Position numbers and translations under genes: made by a program
The notes under the pieces: model-generated
Databases searched by the model: none
What the model saw: the letters and a program-made list of their open reading frames with translations, nothing else
What the model was told of the DNA's origin: nothing
Assembly: GCA_964435775.1 (NCBI GenBank)
Contig: CAYTAP010000023.1
Location: 1 to 38,019 of the forward strand
DNA from: CAYTAP01 sp964435775
Lineage (GTDB): Bacteria; Planctomycetota; Phycisphaerae; Tepidisphaerales; Tepidisphaeraceae
Direction of reading: 5' to 3'
DNA length: 38,019 nucleotides
Shown here: positions 32,072 to 38,019 of the stretch, piece by piece
Position numbering within the stretch: the stretch's first letter is position 1
How the letters are laid out: the number at the start of each line of letters is the position of its first letter

Positions 32072-32563
32072 TCACCCAATCGCTTCCATCGCGCCGATCC
32101 TTTTGGCGACCCGGGGGACGCCTTGTTTGGTGTAGACGCCGGCCTGGGCGACGGCGCCGGCGAGGAGGCGCATGACCGTGTTCAAGTGCCCCACCACCGC
32201 GCCGGCCAGTCGGCCGGCGACGTGCGTGCGGTGGGCGATCCGGTGGATGACATCCTTCAACTCGACGGCGAGTTGAAGCAGCGATTCCCGGTGTTGTGGA
32301 TCGCGTTCGGCCAATTGAGTGATCGTGATCGGGCCGGTCAGGCCGAGCTTGGCGGCGATCGCCTGCGCCAGGGCGCGGCGCTTGTTCTCGATGGTGGCGA
32401 TGCGAAGGCGCGCCGCCTCCTGCTGGCGCGCGGCGGCGTCCATCGCATTCATGTCAAACGCCTTCATTGCTTCCTGCTGCCGCTCCACATGAACAAGGAG
32501 CTTGCGATGCTCGGCGATGAGCTGACGGAGAAGATTTTCAAGCTCGGAGTTCAGGCGCAACAT
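32072..32563 (-). CDS. FlgN-like flagellar export chaperone
   Basis: 163 residues, almost entirely helical: ELENLLRQLIAEHRKLLVHV then ERQQEAMKAFDMNAMDAAARQ and IATIENKRRALAQAIAAKLG are the pattern of FlgN proteins, which hold FlgK and FlgL before export. The C-terminal helix VVGHLNTVMRLLAGAVAQAG with GVYTKQG fits the FlgN substrate-binding end. ATG 32563 has GAGGA 4 nt upstream and lies inside the end of flgJ (26-nt overlap), so translation is coupled. It precedes flgK apart from the inserted cassette. Assignment rests on helical pattern, size and position. Confidence 0.72.
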   Translation of the reverse strand: MLRLNSELENLLRQLIAEHRKLLVHVERQQEAMKAFDMNAMDAAARQQEAARLRIATIENKRRALAQAIAAKLGLTGPITITQLAERDPQHRESLLQLAVELKDVIHRIAHRTHVAGRLAGAVVGHLNTVMRLLAGAVAQAGVYTKQGVPRVAKRIGAMEAIG

Positions 32564-33101
32564 GGATCCTCACATCCTTGAAAGGGTTTGCATTCTCAGG
32601 ATGACGCGAGGGCGACGACGAATCGCGTGTGTTCTCATGACCACCGCCGCCGCGAGGCGCGCTCTCATCGTTGGCTTTGGCTTTTGCGCCGATGGCGGCG
32701 GCATTGATGCCCTTGGCGTGCCTCGCGTAGGCGTTGGCGCGTTCGTTGCGACGGACGATGCTGTCCACCAGTTTTTGTGCGGTGCCGCTGTGCGCCATCC
32801 GATCGGAAAGGACTTGGTCGTAAAGCGCCGAATACGCCTGACCGCCTCGGCCGCCGCCGAACAATTCCGAGTGGAAGGGGCTTTGCCGCATCTGCTTGAG
32901 AAGCGTGCCGAAGAAGGTCTGTGCGACGAGTTTTTCGGCCGCGCGACGGAGCTTCTGGTGATGTTGATCGGCGGTGGATGCGCCGGGCGTCAGGGCTTCA
33001 AGCGTGGCATGAGGGACGGCGGCGCGGCGGGCGCGATAGCCGCGCATGAGGGCGTCCTCACCGAGCGGCTTGAGGAGGTTGGCGGGCGTGTTGAAGTTCA
33101 T
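32538..33101 (-). CDS. flgJ: Rod-binding protein FlgJ, N-terminal domain only
   Basis: Scaffold for rod assembly. 187 residues. The rod-binding domain is recognised in KLRRAAEKLVAQTFFGTLLK, QMRQSPFHSELFGGGRGGQA and YSALYDQVLSDRMAHSGTAQ followed by KLVDSI. The C-terminal muramidase domain of the proteobacterial form is missing; a basic, Ser/Pro-rich tail takes its place. ATG 33101 has GGAG 7 nt upstream; the frame could begin 11 codons earlier at 33134. The last 26 nt overlap the FlgN-like gene. A small hairpin with GGA in the loop (33128-33143, GGGCA-UGGA-UGCCC in the mRNA) lies just upstream. Confidence 0.88.
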   Translation of the reverse strand: MNFNTPANLLKPLGEDALMRGYRARRAAVPHATLEALTPGASTADQHHQKLRRAAEKLVAQTFFGTLLKQMRQSPFHSELFGGGRGGQAYSALYDQVLSDRMAHSGTAQKLVDSIVRRNERANAYARHAKGINAAAIGAKAKANDESAPRGGGGHENTRDSSSPSRHPENANPFKDVRIHVAPELRA

Positions 33102-33155
33102 TGGCGTCTCCGACGCGCTTGGTCCCGCGGGCATCCATGCCCGACGAAGGTTGTG

Positions 33156-34235
33156 CTATTCCACGATCAACTTGGCGTGCAGTTTGCCGGTTTTATAAAG
33201 TTCCTTGACGATGGTGATCCGATCCTCGGCCGGGACTTTGAGCTGATCGAGCGCGGCAACCAGGTCCTGCAGCTTCGCGCCGCCTTGATTGGACGGATCG
33301 AGCGACACCACATCCTTGGTGACCATCGCCGGGTTGCGCGCCGACGGGACGGGCGTGGGAACGATCGTGCTGATCGTCAACCCGCGGTGGCTGATGACGA
33401 CGGGGCTGATCTCGACATCGCCGGTCACGATCATCGTTCCGGTGCGCTCGTTGACGAGAACGCGGGCTTCGGTGGGCAACTGGGGAACCGGGAGTCGCTG
33501 GACGCGGCTGATGAAGCTGTCGGGACGATCGAGCTCGGCCTGTGGGATCGTCACCATGATGTTCTTCGGATCGATGGCGATGGCGAGGGTCGATCCGTCG
33601 ATGCCCTCGGCGTCGTTGATGATCTTGGCGATGGTGCTCGCGGTCGTCCAACTGGCGGAGGGATCATCGACGACAAGCGTGAAGCGGCCATTGTCGATGT
33701 ACTTGGCGGGAAGATCGGTTTCCATCACCGCGCCGGTTTTGACGACGCCGACGGTTGGCGTTGAAGGGTCTTCCAGTTCGACGGCGCCTTGTGCCATGGC
33801 ATACGGATAGCCATCCGGGGTCAGGCCGCCGGTGGGACCGAGCAACGGAGTGACGAACAGCCGCCCGCCGCGAAGGCTGGTGGCCGAACCGACGCTGGTG
33901 ACATAAACATCGAGCGTGTCGCCGTTGCGAACGCCGTTGCGGGGAAGGGTCGCGGTGAGTGTAACCAGGGCGACGTTGCCGACCTTGGCCAGATCGCGGA
34001 CGGTCGTGGGATCGCCGAACTTTCCGAGCATGGCGGCCAGCGGTCGGATGGCGGGCATGAACTCGCCGCCGTCACCGGTCCCCTTAAGCCCGAAAACCAG
34101 CCCGAATCCGGTGAGGACGTTGGATCGCTGTCCGCTGATGCGGGTGATGTCCGCGACCTTCACCGCGCGGGCGGAGGAGACGCCGAGGGTGATCAGCATC
34201 AGGAAGGCCAGGAGGATGCAAGCAACGTTCTTCAT
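33156..34235 (-). CDS. flgI: Flagellar P-ring protein FlgI
   Basis: Forms the P-ring around the rod in the periplasm. 359 residues with a signal peptide (MKNVACILLAFLMLITLGVS, cleavage about ARA). Signatures: VADITRISGQRSNVLTGFGL, VFGLKGTGDGGEFMPAIRPL, GDPTTVRDLAKVGNVALVTL, LDVYVTSVGSATSLRGGRLF, VVKTGAVMETDLPA and the C-terminal GGAKLQDLVAALDQLKVPAE. ATG 34235 begins the signal peptide; the 48-codon extension is repeat sequence. The Shine-Dalgarno is poor and a 7-nt array lies just upstream. It is preceded by flgH and followed by flgJ, the usual order. Confidence 0.96.
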   Translation of the reverse strand: MKNVACILLAFLMLITLGVSSARAVKVADITRISGQRSNVLTGFGLVFGLKGTGDGGEFMPAIRPLAAMLGKFGDPTTVRDLAKVGNVALVTLTATLPRNGVRNGDTLDVYVTSVGSATSLRGGRLFVTPLLGPTGGLTPDGYPYAMAQGAVELEDPSTPTVGVVKTGAVMETDLPAKYIDNGRFTLVVDDPSASWTTASTIAKIINDAEGIDGSTLAIAIDPKNIMVTIPQAELDRPDSFISRVQRLPVPQLPTEARVLVNERTGTMIVTGDVEISPVVISHRGLTISTIVPTPVPSARNPAMVTKDVVSLDPSNQGGAKLQDLVAALDQLKVPAEDRITIVKELYKTGKLHAKLIVE

Positions 34236-34250
34236 GGGGCGATCGTTTGT

Positions 34251-34313
34251 GGTTCGTGGTCCGTTGTCCATGGTCCGTTGCAACGGACAACTGACAACGG
34301 ACAACTGACTCTC
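34251..34313. repeat. 7-nt tandem array, 9 units (GGTCCGT passing into GACAACT), self-complementary
   Basis: In phase: GGTTCGT, GGTCCGT, TGTCCAT, GGTCCGT, TGCAACG, GACAACT, GACAACG, GACAACT, GACTCTC. The left half is complementary to the right half, so the flgH-flgI junction carries a hairpin. The GACAAC units equal those at 14152-14186. Confidence 0.88.
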
Positions 34314-34324
34314 AACCAATGTCG

Positions 34325-35140
34325 TCAAAACGGATTGAGTGCGTCCAATAATCTTGGAATCCATCCGCGCTTGGTCCAATCACGGACGGCGCCTTTGTGG
34401 GTTTTGGTCAGCTCCAGGTCATACACCTGCGTGGACAGCACCGTGTTGTCCGGCGTGACATCCTCGGCGCGGCAGGTGCCGGTGAGCTGGAACATCTGCT
34501 CCTCCTCATCGGTCTTGATCCGCTTGCGGGCCTGGATGACCAACGTGCCGTTGGGTTTGACATCAAGGACTTCGCCAGTGATTCGGCCGGTGAAGGTGTC
34601 AGATCGCTCGACAGTTCCCTCACCCTTGAAGTTGGAATCCACGCCCCCCTTGATCTCCAGGGGCTGGGCACCGATGCCGTCGCCAGACAGGTGGATGCCG
34701 CTGCCCAGGGACGCCATGTTGAGCTTGATGAAGTTCTCCAGCTTGGCGTCGATCGCCTCCTGCTTCTTCAAATCGGTCGTGCCTTCGGAGCTGAACTCTG
34801 ATTGCTCGCTGACGATGATTGTCACGAGATCATGTTTGCGCAGCACCTTGGGCGTGGGAACCGGAACCGCGAAGAGGCTGATCTGCTGAAGCCGCGCCTG
34901 CTGCTGCTCGGCCGGAACCGGCGCTGCGGCTTTCATGAGCGATCCACCGGCCATTTGCATCGCCTGGGCCGCAGTGGGGACACCGACCTGCGAAGGGGGC
35001 GCGCCTTGCGGATGAACGCGCGTGGACGGCGGCGCGGGCGTCGGATTGGCGGGGGCATTTTGCCCGGCCGCCAAAGCACAGCAGATGCCATACAGGACGA
35101 TGACAACAAAGACGATTGGGGTTGTTCGATTGGAACGCAT
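34325..35140 (-). CDS. flgH: Flagellar L-ring protein FlgH
   Basis: Forms the L-ring in the outer membrane. 271 residues. After an N-terminal hydrophobic signal (TPIVFVVIVLYGICCALAAG) comes a Pro/Ala-rich segment, then the FlgH core: LRKHDLVTIIVSEQSEFSSE, DGIGAQPLEIKGGVDSNFKG, EGTVERSDTFTGRITGEVLD, VKPNGTLVIQARKRI and VTPDNTVLSTQVYDLELT. The C-terminus WIPRLLDALNPF is typical. No good lipobox is seen: cysteines occur in YGICCALA, but the -3 to -1 residues do not fit, so lipidation is doubtful. ATG 35140 has AAGGAGG 5 nt upstream. It implies an outer membrane. Confidence 0.95.
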   Translation of the reverse strand: MRSNRTTPIVFVVIVLYGICCALAAGQNAPANPTPAPPSTRVHPQGAPPSQVGVPTAAQAMQMAGGSLMKAAAPVPAEQQQARLQQISLFAVPVPTPKVLRKHDLVTIIVSEQSEFSSEGTTDLKKQEAIDAKLENFIKLNMASLGSGIHLSGDGIGAQPLEIKGGVDSNFKGEGTVERSDTFTGRITGEVLDVKPNGTLVIQARKRIKTDEEEQMFQLTGTCRAEDVTPDNTVLSTQVYDLELTKTHKGAVRDWTKRGWIPRLLDALNPF

Positions 35141-35177
35141 GAGCGCCTCCTTGCTCGAAAGAAAAGCTCCCTCCCCA

Positions 35178-35203
35178 CCCTCCCCCGGCGTACCGGTGGA
35201 GGG
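35178..35203. repeat. C/G-rich hairpin repeat, CCCTCCCCC family
   Basis: CCCTCCCCCGG (35178-35188) faces CCGGTGGAGGG (35193-35203) with one mismatch around CGTA. Flanking bases (CTCCCTCCCCACCCTCC) also resemble those of the 24653-24682 copy. It fills the 92-nt gap between flgA and flgH. Confidence 0.75.
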
Positions 35204-35232
35204 GGAATACCGAAAAGTCCACCGCCTCCGCT

Positions 35233-36582
35233 TCAATCCTTCACCGACGCCAGCGCGTTGGCATTCCCTTTAACAGGAGTGGTGTTGCCGAGGCGGGCGG
35301 TTTGCGGACCGGTGACGACGACTTCAAAAATATCCCGCGCCGCCTCGTTGCGGACGCGGATCGTTTGTCCAAATGCGCCGGGCTCCATCGCCCGCGCGAC
35401 GCTTTTCACCTGCACCGATCCCTGCGACAGGATCACCGTCACAAGTTGTCCATTGCGAACGAGCGGCACCGCTTCGACCATCGATGCGGTGAGGACCGTG
35501 CCGACATTGAGTTGGATGCCGGCCTGCTGCCCGATGACCTGATCGGCGGAAACAAGCACGCTGTCGGAAAGGTTGTCCACGAGCGCCCGGCGGGTGACGA
35601 AATCGTCGGCCCGGAAAACCTGCTTGTACGCCACCGGCTTTACAAGGACGGTTTGCTCCTGCCAGGCGCGGGCGATGGCGGAGATCGTCACCTTCCGGCT
35701 GGCGCCCGGTCCATCGCCGGCGACGATGACGACATCCCAGGAGACATCGCCGAGGTTGCGGGCGCGCCGCGCTTTGATCTGAAACTGGAACTGCGGTTCG
35801 GCGAGGCTCAGAATGCTCTGGTCCTGCGGATTGAAACGCATCTGAAGCGATGTCGCGGGCAGCGAAAGCCGCACGGCCAGATCCTGAACCAAAAGGGATT
35901 CAAGCGAACGGACAGGGCTGGCCTCGGCGGCGCTTGTTTGAGGCGCCGACTGAGGCAGCGGGCGCTCGCCGGCGGGAATCGCGAGCACCTGCCGGACGGC
36001 GGGTTGCGTCGCCGGAGCCTTCGCGCCTGTCGCGGCGGAACTGGCGGCATCACCCCCCTGCCGGGCCGCGATCCATTGCTCGAGGGCCGCATGTTCGTCG
36101 ATGTGAACATCACCGCGGCTGACCATGCAACTGAGTGGGCCGGAAATCTTGATCACCGCAAGATTGACCCCGGCGTCATGCAGGATGCTTTTCAAATCCT
36201 CCACATCCAACGCACGATAGGGGTGCGATGGATCAAGGCGGAAGAGGATGAGGTCTTTGACGGGAGCAAAAACGGCTTCGTCACGATCGGACCAGCGGCA
36301 GACCTGACGAAGGCGAACCTCCGCGCCGATGACCGTCGCCTCTCCGCGAAGTTCAAGCGTCGCCCCGGCGGCAAAATGCGCGGTGCCGGGAACGAACTGT
36401 TCGGCCGACATTTGCGGAAGGGCATGATCCCCATCTTGCGCCGCCGCCGGATCGGCGATCGGGACTTCCTGGCCGTATCCCCACCGGTGATAAAGCGTTT
36501 GCGTCGCCCAGGCGAGAAGCGTGAGGAGGACGAGGAACTGGACTGTTTTCTTCCGCCCCACGGGGCGCCCGTTGTACATCAT
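35233..36582 (-). CDS. flgA: Flagella basal body P-ring formation protein FlgA (long form)
   Basis: Periplasmic chaperone for P-ring assembly. 449 residues, about twice the enterobacterial size. An N-terminal membrane anchor or signal (KKTVQFLVLLTLLAWATQTL) is followed by an extra domain of about 230 residues with two Ala/Pro-rich linkers. The C-terminal third (VLVKPVAYKQVFRADDFVTR, SADQVIGQQAGIQLNVGTVL, VPLVRNGQLVTVILSQGSVQ, GAFGQTIRVRNEAARDIFEV then VVTGP) is the SAF-like FlgA core. ATG 36582 has GGAGG 7 nt upstream; the more distal ATG at 36606 lies before that site and is rejected. It is followed by flgH and preceded by flgG across an inverted pair of 7-nt arrays. Confidence 0.92.
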   Translation of the reverse strand: MMYNGRPVGRKKTVQFLVLLTLLAWATQTLYHRWGYGQEVPIADPAAAQDGDHALPQMSAEQFVPGTAHFAAGATLELRGEATVIGAEVRLRQVCRWSDRDEAVFAPVKDLILFRLDPSHPYRALDVEDLKSILHDAGVNLAVIKISGPLSCMVSRGDVHIDEHAALEQWIAARQGGDAASSAATGAKAPATQPAVRQVLAIPAGERPLPQSAPQTSAAEASPVRSLESLLVQDLAVRLSLPATSLQMRFNPQDQSILSLAEPQFQFQIKARRARNLGDVSWDVVIVAGDGPGASRKVTISAIARAWQEQTVLVKPVAYKQVFRADDFVTRRALVDNLSDSVLVSADQVIGQQAGIQLNVGTVLTASMVEAVPLVRNGQLVTVILSQGSVQVKSVARAMEPGAFGQTIRVRNEAARDIFEVVVTGPQTARLGNTTPVKGNANALASVKD

Positions 36583-36604
36583 GTTGCGACCTCCATGTCC
36601 GAAC

Positions 36605-36690
36605 AAGGATGAAGTTGGAAGGATGAAGGATGAGTCAATTCACCCCGGCATCCTGCTTTTCTCATCCTTCATCCTTCATCCTTCATCCTT
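36605..36690. repeat. Inverted pair of 7-nt arrays (AAGGATG / CATCCTT) between flgG and flgA
   Basis: AAGGATG, AAGTTGG, AAGGATG, AAGGATG at 36605-36632 face CATCCTT four times at 36663-36690, 30 nt apart. The heptamer and orientation are the same as at 31636/32039, but here there is no gene between the arrays. Confidence 0.92.
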
Positions 36691-36699
36691 ATTCCGCCA

Positions 36700-37509
36700 T
36701 CACCCACGCCGCAGGTTGCCAATCGTCTGCAGCGCCTGATCGGCGGTCTGGATTGACTGACTGTTCAGTTCAAAGGCGCGCTGGGTTTTGATCAGCGTGA
36801 CAAGCTCCTTGACCGGATCGACGTTGCTCGCTTCGAGAAATCCCTGAAGGATCGTTCCGGATCCATTTTCGCCTGGGTTGGAATCAAGGGCCGGGCCTGA
36901 GGCGTCGGTGGCGGTGTAGATGCTGCCGCCGAGGACGTTGAGCCCCTGCGGATTGACGAACTGCGAGAGCTTGAGCTGCCCGACGATGACCTTGGCGGTG
37001 GAGTTGGCCTTGACGACCTGCACCGTGCCATCCTTGTTGATCGTGATGTCGGTGACGCCGGTGGGGATGTTGATCGGGGGTATCAGCTTGTAGCCGTCGC
37101 TCATGCCCAGCACCAGCTCACCGTCGTTGTTGATGAAGAAGTTGCCGTTGCGGGTGTAGCCTGTGCCGTCACCGATCGAGTCCATGATCTTGACGCGGAA
37201 GAACCCGTTGCCTTCGATGCCGACATCAAGCTGGCGGCCGGTGTTTTCCAGCGAACCCTGCTGCATGTCGATCTGCGTGTTGGATATTTTGGTGCCCAGA
37301 CCGACAAAGATTCCCGCCGGGGCGATCTCCCCCTGGGCGTTGGTGGCGCCCGGCTGCTTGAGGGTGAGATACATCAGGTCCTCGAAATTGACGCGCGATC
37401 GCTTGAACGCAGTCGTTTCCGCGTTGGCGAGGTTGTTGGCGACCACGTCGATCCGGGTGCTCAAGGCCCGAAGCCCGGTGGCGGCGGAATAAAGTGCGGC
37501 GGTGGCCAT
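36700..37509 (-). CDS. flgG: Flagellar distal rod protein FlgG
   Basis: Distal rod subunit. 269 residues. Begins MATAALYSAATGLRALSTRI then DVVANNLANAETTAFKRSRV, the rod-family N-terminus with the FlgG-typical FEDLMYLTLKQPG. The middle has LDVGIEGNGFFRVKI and GTGYTRNGNFFINNDGELVL, and the C-terminal LQGFLEASNVDPVKELVTLI then KTQRAFELNSQSIQTADQAL is nearly consensus. ATG 37509 has GAGGA 7 nt upstream. It lies between flgF and flgA, each junction occupied by inverted 7-nt arrays. Confidence 0.97.
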   Translation of the reverse strand: MATAALYSAATGLRALSTRIDVVANNLANAETTAFKRSRVNFEDLMYLTLKQPGATNAQGEIAPAGIFVGLGTKISNTQIDMQQGSLENTGRQLDVGIEGNGFFRVKIMDSIGDGTGYTRNGNFFINNDGELVLGMSDGYKLIPPINIPTGVTDITINKDGTVQVVKANSTAKVIVGQLKLSQFVNPQGLNVLGGSIYTATDASGPALDSNPGENGSGTILQGFLEASNVDPVKELVTLIKTQRAFELNSQSIQTADQALQTIGNLRRG

Positions 37510-37581
37510 TGAACAGTCCTCTACAGGTCAGGCGTCTTATCCAGTTATCGGACCCTCGGGGAGGTGGGCTTGATTGAAAAT

Positions 37582-37699
37582 AGTGGGCAGTGGGCAGTCG
37601 GCAGTCGGCAGTAAAATCCAAAATGAATGGCGATACTTTTCAGCCTTTACCGCGCTCCGCGCCACTTCTTCACTGCCCACTGCCGACTGCCCACTACTC
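37582..37699. repeat. Inverted pair of 7-nt arrays (AGTGGGC / ACTGCCC) between flgF and flgG
   Basis: AGTGGGC, AGTGGGC, AGTCGGC, AGTCGGC, AGTAAAA at 37582-37616 face ACTGCCC, ACTGCCG, ACTGCCC, ACTACTC at 37672-37699. They are 55 nt apart and end 2 nt before the flgF stop codon. Confidence 0.9.
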
Positions 37700-37701
37700 C
37701 C

Positions 37702-38019
37702 TCATATCTTCCCCACATCATTGACCAGCCGCCCGAGCGTTTGGTCCTGGTAGCGGATCATGTTGGCGTTGGCTTCGAGCTGGCGCTGGGATTGCATGAG
37801 GTTGGCGAGCTCGGTCGCGGGATCGACGTTGGAGCGTTCGACGAACTTGCTTTGCATCTGCGCCGTCGAGGCGGTGAGCTTGTCGATGTCGGGGTAGGAG
37901 AGCATGCCGCCCCCCTGCTTGAGGAGCTTCATGCGATCGGGGACGTTGAACAGGCCGATCCGCGCGACAGCCACGCCATCCTGGGTGATTGTTCCATCTT
38001 GTGCAATTGCGGTGCTTGT
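37702..38019 (-). CDS. flgF: Flagellar rod protein FlgF (or FlgG-like), 3' end only
   Basis: 105 codons and a stop; the frame is open to the right edge, so the start lies outside the window. The visible part reads AQDGTITQDGVAVARIGLFN, then VERSNVDPATELANLMQSQR, QLEANANMIRYQDQTLGRLV and NDVGKI. This is the C-terminal D1/D0 helix of the hook-basal-body rod family. Position before flgG argues for FlgF; the C-terminal half alone does not separate FlgF from FlgG paralogues. Confidence 0.82.
   Translation of the reverse strand, partial: TSTAIAQDGTITQDGVAVARIGLFNVPDRMKLLKQGGGMLSYPDIDKLTASTAQMQSKFVERSNVDPATELANLMQSQRQLEANANMIRYQDQTLGRLVNDVGKI

Overview
The window is GC-rich bacterial chromosome, most consistent with a Planctomycetota genome of the Phycisphaerae type. 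I infer this from the gene repertoire and order (a flgF-G-A-H-I-J-N-K-L, fliW, csrA, flagellin block; response regulators with an excisionase-type HTH; a four-helix-bundle S23-like gene) and from the many intergenic repeats. A run of ten Ns at 3308-3317 marks a draft-assembly gap, so this is probably a metagenome or draft contig. Everything from 14 to 24505 is read left to right. Everything from 24737 to the right edge is read right to left, so the two halves converge near 24.6 kb.

Left half, in order: dnaK with a clear terminator; a gap-broken gene joining a FAD/NAD(P)H oxidoreductase to a membrane polyferredoxin; a phosphoketolase-acetate kinase pair that would turn sugar phosphates into acetate and ATP; a RAYT-type transposase remnant; rpsD; a three-gene signalling group (HTH-REC regulator, HDOD-histidine kinase, REC-GAF protein); a probable 6S RNA with its own promoter; a methyltransferase / FemAB-like acyltransferase / formyltransferase group; murE-murF-mraY of peptidoglycan synthesis; and an ABC exporter.

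Right half: flagellin, csrA, fliW, flgL, flgK, a small four-helix-bundle gene, a FlgN-like chaperone, flgJ (rod-binding part only), flgI, flgH, flgA, flgG and the 3' end of flgF. The genes build the rod, P- and L-rings, hook-filament junction and filament. The filament end carries what looks like a complete post-transcriptional switch. FliW and CsrA are encoded next to flagellin, and the flagellin leader has two hairpins with GGA in the loop, one of them covering the Shine-Dalgarno sequence. The csrA leader has a third, almost consensus, CsrA hairpin. A textbook sigma-54 promoter lies just after flgL and points at fliW.

The most unusual feature is in the gaps between genes. At least fifteen short arrays keep a strict 7-nt period but use different heptamers. 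They often occur as complementary inverted pairs that bracket a gene junction. Three further families of hairpin repeat, two of them REP-like, occupy other junctions. The four-helix-bundle gene sits between an inverted pair of one heptamer array, and the same array pair occurs without a gene at the flgG/flgA junction.
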